In this document: positions 33,038-42,841 of the stretch, in pieces
Position numbering within the stretch: the first letter of the stretch is position 1
Layout of the letters: each line of letters begins with the position of its first letter
Origin: Faecalicatena contorta
GTDB taxonomy: Bacteria > Bacillota > Clostridia > Lachnospirales > Lachnospiraceae
Direction of reading: 5' to 3'
DNA length: 64,000 nt
NCBI RefSeq assembly: GCF_003149105.1
Contig: NZ_QGDS01000006.1
Location: forward strand, 186,001-250,000
Program-made: the position numbers and the translations under genes
Notes under the pieces: model-generated
What the model was told of the DNA's origin: nothing
What the model saw: only the letters and a program-made list of their open reading frames with translations
The model's database searches: none

Positions 33038-34594
33038 TTGGGTGAGACTACAGATTATGCTGTAAAGATGCATCATGTTACGAAGACATTCGGAAAAGTT
33101 GTTGCCAACAAGGATGTTGACCTGGAGTTGAGAAACGGAGAGATACTGGCGCTTCTTGGAGAGAACGGAAGTGGTAAAACCACACTGATGAATATGCTTT
33201 CTGGTATCTACTTCCCAGATTACGGCGAGATACACATTCATGGAACACCGGTGACAATCCGGTCGCCAAGGGATGCATTTGACTTGGGGATTGGAATGAT
33301 CCATCAGCATTTTAAACTGGTGGATGTCCTGACGGCTGCAGAGAATATTGTGCTTGGTCTTGATGGAAAGGTCACGGTAAACCGGAAAGAGCTTAATAAA
33401 AAGGTAGCAGAGCTGGCTTCCCGCTATGGGTTTGAAATTGATCCGTCTAAGAAGGTTTATAATATGGCGGTGTCTGAGAAGCAAACTGTAGAGATTTTGA
33501 AAGTATTGTACAGAGGGGCTGATATTCTCATACTGGACGAACCGACCGCAGTACTTACACCTCAGGAGACGGAGAAATTATTTGCGGTGCTCCGCAATAT
33601 GAAAGCAGATGGGAAATCGATTATCATTATTACTCACAAGCTACATGAGGTGCTTTCTATTTCAGACCGGGTGGCAATCCTCAGGAAGGGTGAGTACATA
33701 GGTGTTGTTGAGACATCCGGAACGAACCAGGATCAGCTTACAGAGATGATGGTAGGAAGGCAAATCAGCCTTGAAATCGAGAGACCCCAGTTAGAGCGGG
33801 GGGAGAAAAGGCTTAAAGTGGTTGATTTAACCTGTCTCAATGGAGATGGAATCAAAGCCCTTGATAATGTTTCTTTTTCTGCTTACAGTGGTGAAATATT
33901 GGGTGTTGCCGGGATTGCAGGAAGTGGCCAAAAGGAGCTTTGTGAGGTTATTGCAGGATTGTATCCTACAATAGGCGGTGCTGTTCTTTATACTGATGAA
34001 CGTGAGGATGGTCCGGTTAAAGAATCTATTCTGGGCCTGACACCGGACCAGATTGTAGGAAAAGGTATTTCTATGGCATTCGTACCTGAGGACAGACTTG
34101 GCATGGGGCTTGTGGCTGGGATGGATATGACGGATAATGTCATGCTGAGGAGCTACAAAAATAACAAAGGTCTGTTCGTAGACAGGAAAACACCGAAAAA
34201 GGTGGCAGAGCAGTTAATTGAAGAGATGGAGATTGTTACCCCTGGAGTTGAAACACCGGTAGGAAGAATGTCAGGCGGAAATGTCCAGAAGGTGCTGCTT
34301 GGAAGAGAAATTGCACTTAGTCCTTCGGTTCTGATTGTAGCATACCCTGTGCGTGGGCTGGATATCAATTCCTCATACAGAATTTACGATTTGCTGAATG
34401 AGCAGAAGAAAAAAGGGGTAGCCGTTATTTTTATCGGAGAGGACCTGGATGTGCTGATGGAGCTGTCAGACCGCGTTATGGTTCTATGCGGAGGACGGGT
34501 CAGTGGAATCGTAGACCCAAGGAAGGTAACGAAGGAAGATATCGGTCTGATGATGATACAGGTAAATGAACAGAAAGAGGAGGAGGACGTATGA
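33038..34594 (+). CDS. Nucleoside ABC importer, double ATP-binding subunit
   Basis: 518 aa with two ABC domains. The first has Walker A GENGSGKTT and Walker B ADILILDEPTAVLTP; its signature is degenerate (MAVSEKQTVEI). The second has a degenerate Walker A (AGIAGSGQKE), signature MSGGNVQKVLLGREI and VLIVAYPVRGLD lacking the usual Asp-Glu, normal for BMP/RbsA-type fused ATPases. TTG start at 33038 with AAGGAGGG at 33023. Overlaps the next gene by 4 bases. Confidence 0.93.
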   Translation: MGETTDYAVKMHHVTKTFGKVVANKDVDLELRNGEILALLGENGSGKTTLMNMLSGIYFPDYGEIHIHGTPVTIRSPRDAFDLGIGMIHQHFKLVDVLTAAENIVLGLDGKVTVNRKELNKKVAELASRYGFEIDPSKKVYNMAVSEKQTVEILKVLYRGADILILDEPTAVLTPQETEKLFAVLRNMKADGKSIIIITHKLHEVLSISDRVAILRKGEYIGVVETSGTNQDQLTEMMVGRQISLEIERPQLERGEKRLKVVDLTCLNGDGIKALDNVSFSAYSGEILGVAGIAGSGQKELCEVIAGLYPTIGGAVLYTDEREDGPVKESILGLTPDQIVGKGISMAFVPEDRLGMGLVAGMDMTDNVMLRSYKNNKGLFVDRKTPKKVAEQLIEEMEIVTPGVETPVGRMSGGNVQKVLLGREIALSPSVLIVAYPVRGLDINSSYRIYDLLNEQKKKGVAVIFIGEDLDVLMELSDRVMVLCGGRVSGIVDPRKVTKEDIGLMMIQVNEQKEEEDV

Positions 34595-35688
34595 AAGTGA
34601 AGTCAACACAGATCAAAGAACCTCTGATCCGTATGGTAAAGCGGGATGCAGTTTCCCCTAAAAAAGCCTGGGAAATCCGTGCAATTGCCTTTCTCCTTTC
34701 CCTTGTAACGGGAGGGCTGTTGATTTTGGTTCTGGGACACAATCCTCTATCCGTATATAAGTCAATGGTTATAGGAGCATGGGGATCCAAGACAGTAATG
34801 TATGAGACGGTAAAACTTGCAGTGCCGCTTTTGATTACTGCAATTGGTATTTCTTTTGCATTTAAGATGAAGTTCTGGAATATCGGAGCGGAGGGGCAGA
34901 TACTGGTGGGTGCTGTGGCAGCAGGTGCGTTTGGCTTGTTTACCGCACATATTTTCCCAAAGCTTCCGTTGGTTATTCTGATGCTTCTGGCAGGAATGGC
35001 AGCAGGTGGACTATATGGTCTGCTTCCGGCAGTCTGTAAGGCGAAATGGGGAACTAACGAGACACTGTTTACTTTGATGCTGAACTATATTGCTTTGGCG
35101 TTTATCAAATATTTAATGAATGGCCCATGGAAGGCTCCGGGAAGCAGTTTCCCAAAGATTGCTATGCTGGTGCCGGGAGCCAGACTCACGAAGGTACTGG
35201 GAGTACACTGGGGCTGGATACTGGCTTTAATTCTGGTTGTGGCCGCCTACTTTTATTTTAACAAAACAAAACAGGGATACGAAATTGCTGTTGTAGGTGA
35301 AAGCAACGATACTGCCCGCTATGCTGGTATTAATGTGAGTAAAGTATTTATGCGTACCATGTTTTTGTCCGGTGCTCTGTGCGGGCTTGTGGGAATGCTT
35401 CAGTTTTCGGGAGCAGATTACACAATTACAGAAGGGACCGCCGGAGGAGTCGGATTTACCGCAATTACTGTGGCATGGCTTGCCAAGATGAATCCCTATG
35501 GAATGTTGGTTGTTTCCATATTTATCGCTATGCTGGAGCGAGGTTCAAATACTATTCAGACAAATTTCAAAATACCAGCGTCTGCATCGGATCTGCTGAT
35601 AGGAATTATCCTGTTCTTCATGTTGGGATGTGAATTCTTTATTACGTACCGTCTGATTCTCAGAGGAAAGGAGGAACATCATGGCTAG
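34591..35688 (+). CDS. Nucleoside ABC importer permease 1
   Basis: 365 aa of the BPD_transp_2 (RbsC/LivH-like) family with about nine membrane segments; contains MKFWNIGAEGQILVGAVAAGAFG and GTNETLFTLMLNYIALAF, both typical of the YufP/NupB-type permease of BMP systems. ATGA overlap with the ATPase stop; overlaps the next gene by 8 bases. Confidence 0.92.
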   Translation: MKVKSTQIKEPLIRMVKRDAVSPKKAWEIRAIAFLLSLVTGGLLILVLGHNPLSVYKSMVIGAWGSKTVMYETVKLAVPLLITAIGISFAFKMKFWNIGAEGQILVGAVAAGAFGLFTAHIFPKLPLVILMLLAGMAAGGLYGLLPAVCKAKWGTNETLFTLMLNYIALAFIKYLMNGPWKAPGSSFPKIAMLVPGARLTKVLGVHWGWILALILVVAAYFYFNKTKQGYEIAVVGESNDTARYAGINVSKVFMRTMFLSGALCGLVGMLQFSGADYTITEGTAGGVGFTAITVAWLAKMNPYGMLVVSIFIAMLERGSNTIQTNFKIPASASDLLIGIILFFMLGCEFFITYRLILRGKEEHHG

Positions 35689-36673
35689 TACATTAAGTAG
35701 CTTGTTTGTAGCAGCAGTGCTTGCGGGAACTCCGCTGCTTCTTGGAGCATTGGGGGAAATTCTGACAGAAAAATCAGGAAATATGAACCTGGGTGTGGAA
35801 GGTATGATGTTCATGGGGGCGATTACCGGACTCGCAGGCTCCTATTATTATGAGCAGGCCGTCACAAAATCAGGCGGTGCACCAAGCGGGATTTTGTCAG
35901 CGGTTATCGCACTTCTTGTATCATTTTTAGCGGGGGCTTTCGGGGCATTGATATACAGTTTCCTTACAATTTCCCTGCGTGCAAATCAGAATGTAACTGG
36001 TTTGACCCTGACTATTTTCGGTACTGGATTTGGTAACTTTTTTGGAGAATATATCGGACTGAAGGCAGGAGGTTATGTTGCGGTAAGCGGCACGACAAAA
36101 GCTGCGTTTTCCAGCCTGCGTATTCCGGTGCTGTCAGATATTCCGGTTTTGGGAAAGCTTCTGTTTCAATATAACTGGCTGGTATATTTTGCGATTATTA
36201 TTGCTATATTGATGACGTGGTTTTTCAATAAATCCCGCACTGGACTGAACCTCAGAGCGGTGGGAGAAGACCCGGCCACTGCGGATGCCGCAGGTATCAA
36301 TATTGCCAGATATAAGTATACGGCTACAATTGTGGGCGGAGGCATCTGCGGAATCGGCGGTATGTATATGAGCATGGTTACGACTTCTGGTGTGTGGGTA
36401 CATGGATGTGTCACAGGGTATGGATGGCTTGCTGTTGCACTTGTAATCTTCGCAACATGGAACCCTGCCAAGGGAGTATTTGTAGCATTGGTATTTGGCG
36501 GTTTGACCATTATGCGTATGTACGTAAATATACCAGGACTTCCGGCCCAGATTTATGACATGTTTCCTTACGTAGCAACAATTGTTGTGCTGATTGTGAC
36601 AAGTATGAGGCAAAGTAAAGAACATGCACAGCCTAAGAGTTGTGGACGGAACTATTTCAGGGAAGAGAGATAA
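35681..36673 (+). CDS. Nucleoside ABC importer permease 2
   Basis: 330 aa, second BPD_transp_2 permease. Typical start (TPLLLGALGEILTEKSGNMNLGVEGMMFMGAITG) and later NQNVTGLTLTIFGTGFGNFFGEYIG, as in the YufQ/NupC-type partner. Completes the binding protein-ATPase-permease-permease operon. Followed by a short gap and a LacI-family gene with its own promoter. Confidence 0.92.
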   Translation: MASTLSSLFVAAVLAGTPLLLGALGEILTEKSGNMNLGVEGMMFMGAITGLAGSYYYEQAVTKSGGAPSGILSAVIALLVSFLAGAFGALIYSFLTISLRANQNVTGLTLTIFGTGFGNFFGEYIGLKAGGYVAVSGTTKAAFSSLRIPVLSDIPVLGKLLFQYNWLVYFAIIIAILMTWFFNKSRTGLNLRAVGEDPATADAAGINIARYKYTATIVGGGICGIGGMYMSMVTTSGVWVHGCVTGYGWLAVALVIFATWNPAKGVFVALVFGGLTIMRMYVNIPGLPAQIYDMFPYVATIVVLIVTSMRQSKEHAQPKSCGRNYFREER

Positions 36674-36711
36674 AAAACGGTGACCTGTCCGTAAAAGGTG
36701 GTTTTTTAAAA

Positions 36712-36740
36712 TTGACAAACGTTTGCTGAGAAGGTACTAT
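36712..36740 (+). promoter_or_regulatory. Promoter with LacI-type operator, regulator of second sugar locus
   Basis: TTGACA (36712-36717), 17 bases, TACTAT (36735-36740). The palindrome CAAACGTTTG (36716-36725) overlaps the end of the -35 box, suggesting autoregulation by the LacI-family product. A similar but imperfect motif (GAACGTTTTC) overlaps the promoter at 37945. Confidence 0.7.
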
Positions 36741-36773
36741 AAAAAAGAAAAAATGTTTGAGGAGGATACAAAG

Positions 36774-37802
36774 ATGCCGGGAATGCGGGAAGTGGCAAAA
36801 AGGGCAGGGGTATCTTTATCTACAGTTTCTGCAGTACTAAGTGACAGCGGAAAGTATGTCAGTGAAGAAATCAGGGAAAAAGTTATGGAAACCGCCCGGG
36901 AATTGGGATATAGGCTGCCAGAGAGACGTAAGAAAAAAGATAAAATCATGGCGGTAGTACTGCCGCATATTGCAAGTACATTTTTTTCCAATCTGTTGAA
37001 TGGAATAGAGGATACAGTTGCTGAAAATGGATATATCCTTGTTGTGGGAAATTCAGATTTTAATTTTGAAAAAGAGAAGAAGTTCATGAAAATGATCCGG
37101 AAGCAGGCTCTGTGCGGAATTCTTATAGATACAGTGTGCCCGGTTACAGAGGAAAAGGAATATTTCGGATACATAAAACAAACATTTCTGGAAAGGCAGA
37201 TTCCCGTTGTCATGCTTGAGAAAAAGGCTGGGGAAGCTGGTTTCGGCAGTGTATATGTGGATCATGAGAAAAATGCTTATATGGCAACACATCAGCTGCT
37301 TGAGCGGGGGCACAGGCATATCGGGCATATTGCGGGAAGAATGGATAACCCACTTTCTTTGTTCCGGCTTCAGGGGTATAAGAGGGCCCTTGCCGAATTT
37401 GATATACCATATTCAGTAGATCTGGTTGCGGAGGGGGACTTTACTCCCAACAGTGGATATATGATGGCAAAGGAGTTAATTATCCGAAACAGCGGGATGA
37501 CCGCTATATTTGCGGCAAATGATCAGATGGCGATAGGGGCGGTTAAGGCAGTGCATTCGGAGGGAAAAAAGATACCGGATGAATTTGCGGTGACGGGAAT
37601 TGATAATCTGAGTGTTTCTTCCATGATTGAGCCGTCGCTGACAACGATTAATGTTCCCACATACCAAATGGGGAGAATTGCGGTAAAGATGCTGACAGAT
37701 TCTGACGCAAAGGAAAAGAACATAGAGCTTCCGTGCAATCTGATTGTACGGAAATCTACAAATAAACTGGCGGCAAGTGAGTGGGAATTATTTGGCTGGT
37801 AA
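36774..37802 (+). CDS. LacI-family transcriptional regulator
   Basis: 342 aa from ATG 36774, which has GAGGAGG 9 bases upstream; the TTG at 36723 falls within the promoter and is rejected. LacI helix-turn-helix MREVAKRAGVSLSTVSAVLSDSGKYVSEEI, hinge region, then the sugar-sensing domain (KIMAVVLPHIASTFFSNLLNGIEDTV ... TAIFAANDQMAIGAVKAV). Operators shared between its own promoter and the promoter at 37945 make it the likely repressor of the ABC sugar locus downstream. Confidence 0.88.
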   Translation: MPGMREVAKRAGVSLSTVSAVLSDSGKYVSEEIREKVMETARELGYRLPERRKKKDKIMAVVLPHIASTFFSNLLNGIEDTVAENGYILVVGNSDFNFEKEKKFMKMIRKQALCGILIDTVCPVTEEKEYFGYIKQTFLERQIPVVMLEKKAGEAGFGSVYVDHEKNAYMATHQLLERGHRHIGHIAGRMDNPLSLFRLQGYKRALAEFDIPYSVDLVAEGDFTPNSGYMMAKELIIRNSGMTAIFAANDQMAIGAVKAVHSEGKKIPDEFAVTGIDNLSVSSMIEPSLTTINVPTYQMGRIAVKMLTDSDAKEKNIELPCNLIVRKSTNKLAASEWELFGW

Positions 37803-37841
37803 TATGCCGTAGTTAAGATAAGAATAAACTAATTAAAAAAT

Positions 37842-37883
37842 AGCGAACACTGAAAAATGTTTCTCGGTGTTCGCTGTTTTTTT
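37842..37883 (+). terminator. Terminator of the LacI-family gene
   Basis: AGCGAACACTGA pairs (one wobble) with TCGGTGTTCGCT and is followed by TTTTTTT. Confidence 0.82.
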
Positions 37884-37944
37884 GTTTAAAAATAATAAAA
37901 TAAGGTGTTTGTAATGTGTAAAAAGCTGAAAATATGACAAAAGG

Positions 37945-37971
37945 TTGACGAACGTTTTCTGGAATGATAAT
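37945..37971 (+). promoter_or_regulatory. Promoter of the second sugar locus with operator-like motif
   Basis: TTGACG (37945-37950) and GATAAT (37966-37971), spacing 15 bases. CGAACGTTTTC overlaps the -35 end and resembles the palindrome at 36716, so the LacI-family regulator may bind both. Transcription would run into the cupin gene at 38027. Confidence 0.6.
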
Positions 37972-38026
37972 CTAAACACAACGTAACATTAAAAATTCAT
38001 AAATATCAGCGAACAAGGAGGCAAAT

Positions 38027-39238
38027 ATGAATAAGAAAGGTTTGGCTGAAAAAGCATTAGAGCAGGGAGAAGGAGTATTCAGACTGGCACCTACATGGGT
38101 ACCAAGAGCTTTTTGCAGACCTGGAAAAAGAATTAAATTACATCCGGATGATTATTCGGTTTTGGGAACAAGAGGAGGAATTGATGAAAGATGGCTTTCC
38201 TCTACAACATGGGCAGAAAACGGACCAGGAACCCCCGAGGATGAAGGTCTCAGCTATATTGTAATTGACGGGGAAGGAAAAGAGAAAGTACTTTTACGAG
38301 ACGCGGTGGAACTACTGGGAGCAGAAATTATTGGGGAAACTCTTTGGAATAAATATCATCGCTGGGCCATGTTTTCTAAGTTTTTTGATAATGCAGGACC
38401 ACTTCCCCATCATATCCACCACCGGCAAGAACACGCGGCCAGGGTCGGGGCAGATGGAAAACCGGAAATGTATTTTTTCCCATCGCAGCTGAATAACCAT
38501 GGGGGAGAATTTCCGTTTACATTTTTTGGATTTACTCCGGAGACCACAAAGGAAGAGGTGCTGGAAAGCCTGAGGAATTTTACAAAGGGTGACAACAATA
38601 TATTATCACTTTCCAGAGCTTATAAGCTTGAAGCGGATACAGGATTCCATGTGGATCCGGGGGTAATGCATGCTCCGGGGTCTCTGTGTACATACGAGCC
38701 TCAGTTCGCATCTGATGTATATGCCATGTATCAGTCAGTCCTCTTAAACGGCCAGATAGTGGAAGAAGACCTTCTCTGGAAGAATTGTCCGGAGGAAGAA
38801 AAAGGAAATTATGAATATCTGCTGGATGTAATTGACTGGGAGAAAAATATAGATCCTGATTTCCATAAGCATAACTATATGACTCCGAAGCCTGTGCGCC
38901 CGCTGGAAGAAATGATGAATGAAGGGTACGTGGAAGAATGGATCTGCTATAAGTGTGACTGTGTAAGTGCAAAACGTCTGACAGTCCTGCCGGGTCAGAC
39001 TGTTGTAATCAGGGACAATGCACCATATGGACTTATCTGCCTGGAAGGGCATGGGACCTTTGGGGTATGGGAAATAGAATCACCGGCGTTAATCCGTTAT
39101 GGACAGCTTACACAAGATGAATTTTTTGTGACAGAAAAGGCGGCAAAAGAAGGAATTAAGATTGAAAATCACTCTTCTACAGACCCGATTGTTATTCTGA
39201 AGCACTTTTCCGATAATCCGGACCTGGCTTTGGAGTAA
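38027..39238 (+). CDS. Cupin-fold protein, possible sugar isomerase
   Basis: 403 aa. A cupin-like metal site is suggested by PLPHHIHHRQEHA (near residue 125) and HVDPGVMHAPG (near 210), resembling the His/Glu ligands of phosphomannose-isomerase-type cupins, and a second beta-sandwich at the C terminus (LTVLPGQTVVIRDNAPYGLICLEGHGTFGVW). It has no signal peptide, so it is cytoplasmic. First structural gene of a LacI-controlled locus with a sugar importer, a mutarotase and an epimerase-like protein, so an aldose-ketose isomerase is a reasonable inference. The substrate is unknown and I recognise no named enzyme. Confidence 0.75.
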   Translation: MNKKGLAEKALEQGEGVFRLAPTWVPRAFCRPGKRIKLHPDDYSVLGTRGGIDERWLSSTTWAENGPGTPEDEGLSYIVIDGEGKEKVLLRDAVELLGAEIIGETLWNKYHRWAMFSKFFDNAGPLPHHIHHRQEHAARVGADGKPEMYFFPSQLNNHGGEFPFTFFGFTPETTKEEVLESLRNFTKGDNNILSLSRAYKLEADTGFHVDPGVMHAPGSLCTYEPQFASDVYAMYQSVLLNGQIVEEDLLWKNCPEEEKGNYEYLLDVIDWEKNIDPDFHKHNYMTPKPVRPLEEMMNEGYVEEWICYKCDCVSAKRLTVLPGQTVVIRDNAPYGLICLEGHGTFGVWEIESPALIRYGQLTQDEFFVTEKAAKEGIKIENHSSTDPIVILKHFSDNPDLALE

Positions 39239-39285
39239 GAAGAAAACAGCAATGCAAAAATCAGAAAAGAACAGGAGGAAGGGAT

Positions 39286-40800
39286 ATGGGGGAAACCATT
39301 CTGGAATTGAAAAATATTGTAAAGACCTTTCCTGGAGTACTGGCTTTAAGTGAAGTCAATTTTCATTTAAAAGCCGGAGAAGTACATGCTATGTGCGGAG
39401 AAAACGGAGCCGGAAAATCCACATTGATGAAAGTGATTTCCGGGGTCTATCAGCCGGATTCCGGAGAAATATATGTAAAAGGGAAACAGCAGGTTTTTAA
39501 AAATCCGATGGAGTCTTATAAAAAAGGAGTATCAATTATCTTTCAGGAAACAAGTCTTTTTGAGGAGATGACAGTACTTGAAAATATGTTTCTCGGACAT
39601 GAAGAGGATAAGAAAATTTTAGGAGTACTGCCTGTTCTGGATTACCGGATGATGCGTAAAAAGGCGGAGAAGATTTTTGAACGCCTGAATACAAAGATGG
39701 ATTTGGATACGAAAGTGAAAACACTTGGGATGGCGCAGAAGCAGATGGTAGAGATTGCAAAAAGCCTGACTTTTGATGCAGATATTATTATCTTTGATGA
39801 ACCGACAGCATCTCTTACGGAAAGAGAAGTGGAAGCGCTGTTTGAAATTATAGAAAATCTGAAATCAGAAGGGATTGGAATTGTCTATATCAGCCATCGT
39901 ATGGAAGAAATTTTTGATATATGCGACCGGGTCACAGTATTGCGTGACGGTACATATATTTCTACAAAAAATGTGAGTGAAACAAATAAGGATGAACTGG
40001 TGGCGGATATGGTAGGACGTCAGATGGGCAGTTATTATCCAAAGACAGAAACAGAATTGGGAAATACTGTGTTTCAGGTGAATGGCTTTTATGATGAGGG
40101 GGTTCTGGATGATATCAGTTTTTTTGTAAGAAAGGGAGAGATTCTGGGATTTGCAGGACTGGCAGGTGCAGGACGTACGGAATTGATGGAGGCGCTGTGT
40201 GGGCTGGCGCCCATGGCCCAGGGAAAAGTGGAGCTGGAGGGAAACAAAATTACAATTTCCCGTTATACGGAAGCAATGAAACAGGGCATTGTATACGTAT
40301 CTGAGGACAGGGGAAAGTATGGCCTTGTTGTTGATATGAGTATTGAGGAAAATATCTCTATGCCGCAGCTTCAGAATTTTTCAAATAAATTTATTATTAA
40401 CAAAAAGAAAGAAAAGGATGTTGCTGAGAAATATATGAAGTCTGTTGCAATCAAAGCGCCGGGAGCAGAGTTTAAGGTTAATAATCTTTCGGGAGGAAAT
40501 CAGCAGAAGGTAGCCATCGCGAAAGCACTGGCATTAGAGCCGAAACTCTTGATTTTGGATGAACCGACCCGGGGCGTGGATGTAAATGCCAAAGCAGAAA
40601 TACATAAAATCATCAGTGAACTGACCGGGCAGGGATTGACTATTTTAATGATATCCAGTGAACTTCCGGAACTTCTGGGCATGTGTGACCGGATCTATGT
40701 AATGAAGGAAGGCAAAATTGCAGGATGTTTTGACCGTAAAGAAGCAACGCAGGATAAAGTGCTAAAAGTAGCTCTGGAAGGAGGGGAAAGAAGTGAGTAG
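39286..40800 (+). CDS. Sugar ABC importer, double ATP-binding subunit (RbsA-like)
   Basis: 504 aa, two ABC domains. First: Walker A GENGAGKST, degenerate signature LGMAQKQMVEIAKSL, Walker B IIIFDEPTASLT. Second: degenerate Walker A (AGLAGAGRTE), signature LSGGNQQKVAIAKAL, LLILDEPTRGVD. This is the RbsA/MglA/XylG layout of monosaccharide importers. AGGAGGAAGGG before ATG. Overlaps the first permease by 8 bases. Confidence 0.93.
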   Translation: MGETILELKNIVKTFPGVLALSEVNFHLKAGEVHAMCGENGAGKSTLMKVISGVYQPDSGEIYVKGKQQVFKNPMESYKKGVSIIFQETSLFEEMTVLENMFLGHEEDKKILGVLPVLDYRMMRKKAEKIFERLNTKMDLDTKVKTLGMAQKQMVEIAKSLTFDADIIIFDEPTASLTEREVEALFEIIENLKSEGIGIVYISHRMEEIFDICDRVTVLRDGTYISTKNVSETNKDELVADMVGRQMGSYYPKTETELGNTVFQVNGFYDEGVLDDISFFVRKGEILGFAGLAGAGRTELMEALCGLAPMAQGKVELEGNKITISRYTEAMKQGIVYVSEDRGKYGLVVDMSIEENISMPQLQNFSNKFIINKKKEKDVAEKYMKSVAIKAPGAEFKVNNLSGGNQQKVAIAKALALEPKLLILDEPTRGVDVNAKAEIHKIISELTGQGLTILMISSELPELLGMCDRIYVMKEGKIAGCFDRKEATQDKVLKVALEGGERSE

Positions 40801-41767
40801 TGAAAAAAATGACACGTGGAAAAAAATCCTGACGACAGAGTTTTACCTGCTTTTGTTTTTAGTTGCAGCCATGTTGTTCCTCGCGGTTTTTGCAAAGGGA
40901 TTCTATGATATCAGTAATCTGATGAATCTTCTGAACCGTTTTAACTATACCCTAATCGCTGCCATAGGAATGAATCTGATTATTATTACTTCCAACATTG
41001 ATGTATCGGCGGGGGCACTGGTTTCTGTATTGTGTATTGTGGCGGCCTTTCTTGGAAAGGGGGGGATGAGCATCTGGCTTTTCCTGCCTGCTGTTATGGT
41101 AATCGGAGGTATACTGAGCCTTATAAACGGTCTGTTTATTACAAAAATGAGAATTCCGGCAATTGTAGCAACACTGGCGACAACACAGCTGTTTCAGGGG
41201 GTTCTTCCGTTAGTTGTAAATGGGTCGGTTTATGATTTGCCTGAGAATTTTACATGGCTGGCGTACAAAGCAAAAATATTTGGTGTTTTTCCGGCCAGTA
41301 CGGTTCTGATGCTTACGGTAACAGTGATTTTCCTGTTGTTTATGAAGTATTCTAAGTTCTCTAAGAAGCTGTATGCAATTGGAAATAATAAAGAAGGAGC
41401 CAGGCTGGCAGGTGTGAATGTAGATAAAGTAGTGGTAATTGCTTATGCTCTGGCAGGAGTATTGTACGGGATTACGGCTGTCATTATAGCAACAGCCAGC
41501 CAGCGTGTAACAACAACGATGGCAAACGGAAAAGAAATGACATTTATTGCGGCGGTTGTGCTTGGGGGGACCAGTACTGCAGGCGGCAGCGGCAGACTGA
41601 TAGGTACAGTAATTGGTGCGTTTATACTGGCTTTGGTATCACCGGCAATCAATTATCTTGGAATCAGCCCGGACTGGTCTGATGCGATCATGGGAGCCAT
41701 CATCATTGTCTCGGTAGTAGTCAGTGCGGTAAAAATCAAGAAAAAGCGCCGGATACAGGCAGCATAA
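40793..41767 (+). CDS. Sugar ABC importer permease 1 (RbsC-like)
   Basis: 324 aa BPD_transp_2 permease with about nine membrane segments; family motifs include GMNLIIITSNIDVSAGALVSV, GNNKEGARLAGVNVDKV and VLGGTSTAGGSGRLIGTVIGAFIL. GTG start at 40793 behind GGAAGGAGGGG. Pairs with the next permease as a heterodimer. Confidence 0.92.
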   Translation: MSSEKNDTWKKILTTEFYLLLFLVAAMLFLAVFAKGFYDISNLMNLLNRFNYTLIAAIGMNLIIITSNIDVSAGALVSVLCIVAAFLGKGGMSIWLFLPAVMVIGGILSLINGLFITKMRIPAIVATLATTQLFQGVLPLVVNGSVYDLPENFTWLAYKAKIFGVFPASTVLMLTVTVIFLLFMKYSKFSKKLYAIGNNKEGARLAGVNVDKVVVIAYALAGVLYGITAVIIATASQRVTTTMANGKEMTFIAAVVLGGTSTAGGSGRLIGTVIGAFILALVSPAINYLGISPDWSDAIMGAIIIVSVVVSAVKIKKKRRIQAA

Positions 41768-41787
41768 GAAGAGGAGAGAATGAAAAA

Positions 41788-42768
41788 ATGAAAAAGATAA
41801 AATTTACATTTAATAAAGCGTTGCTCCTGATTCTGGTAATTGTTTTTGCTGTGGTATCAATTTCAAATCCGGTCTTCTTGTCCCCGGAATATATGCTGAA
41901 CGTAGTTCTGCGGAATGTAGTGGAACTTGGGCTGATTGCACTTCCAATGACCTTGGTCATTATTACCGGAGGGATTGACCTTTCCGTAGGGAATATTATG
42001 GTTCTTTCGGCAGTGCTGGGAGCAATGGCAGCAGAAAGAGCAGGAAGTTTTGCGGGAGTACTGGTAACATTTCTGGCAGGAGCGCTCTGTGGATTCTTCA
42101 ATGGATTTATTATTGCGAAAATAAAGGTACCTGCAATGGTTACGACATTAGCTTCTATGTTCTTATTTCTCGGCCTTACAAGAGGAATGACCGGGGGGGA
42201 TAGCGTCTATGCTTACACCGGTGCAGAATCTGTCGGTGGAATGCTGTTTGCGGGAATACCTGTGCAGATTCTGATTTTTATTCTATGTGCAGTGCTTTTT
42301 TGTATTCTGCTTGCAAAATCGACTTTTGGGAGAAGGCTTTATGGAATTGGTTTGAATGAGAACGCAACAAGGTACTGCGGAGTACAGATTGAGAAAATGA
42401 TTATCTGGATTTATGTACTTTCGGGAATTTTGTGTGCACTGGCGGCCCTGATTATGCTGGGGCGATTTTCCAGCCTGAGGTACGACGCCGGGACCAACAT
42501 TAATCTGAAGGTTATCACAATTGTGGTACTGGGAGGCACAAGCATTCTAGGCGGTGTGGGAGATATGAAAGGCACAGTGATTGCAACACTGATTATAGGT
42601 GTGCTGAACAGCGGTCTGACAGTATTGAACATTCCCGTGGATGTGCAGACAATTGTGCATGGTACCATACTGATTATCAGCTTGATTGCATATGAACTGG
42701 TGAACAGAAAAACAAAAGTAAAAAAGATGAAAATGGTAAAAGAAAATTTTATAAAGAGTGGTGCATAG
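41788..42768 (+). CDS. Sugar ABC importer permease 2 (RbsC-like)
   Basis: 326 aa, paralogous to the preceding gene: PMTLVIITGGIDLSVGNIMVLSAV, GIGLNENATRYCGVQIEKM and VLGGTSILGGVGDMKGTVIATLIIGVL. ATG 41788; the ATG at 41780 is out of frame and stops at once. Confidence 0.92.
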   Translation: MKKIKFTFNKALLLILVIVFAVVSISNPVFLSPEYMLNVVLRNVVELGLIALPMTLVIITGGIDLSVGNIMVLSAVLGAMAAERAGSFAGVLVTFLAGALCGFFNGFIIAKIKVPAMVTTLASMFLFLGLTRGMTGGDSVYAYTGAESVGGMLFAGIPVQILIFILCAVLFCILLAKSTFGRRLYGIGLNENATRYCGVQIEKMIIWIYVLSGILCALAALIMLGRFSSLRYDAGTNINLKVITIVVLGGTSILGGVGDMKGTVIATLIIGVLNSGLTVLNIPVDVQTIVHGTILIISLIAYELVNRKTKVKKMKMVKENFIKSGA

Positions 42769-42841
42769 GCTGAAACATTGCTTTAGGAAATGAAGCCCGG
42801 GCGGTACATTTCATTATAAAAAGGAAAAGGAGAAAAGGCAC

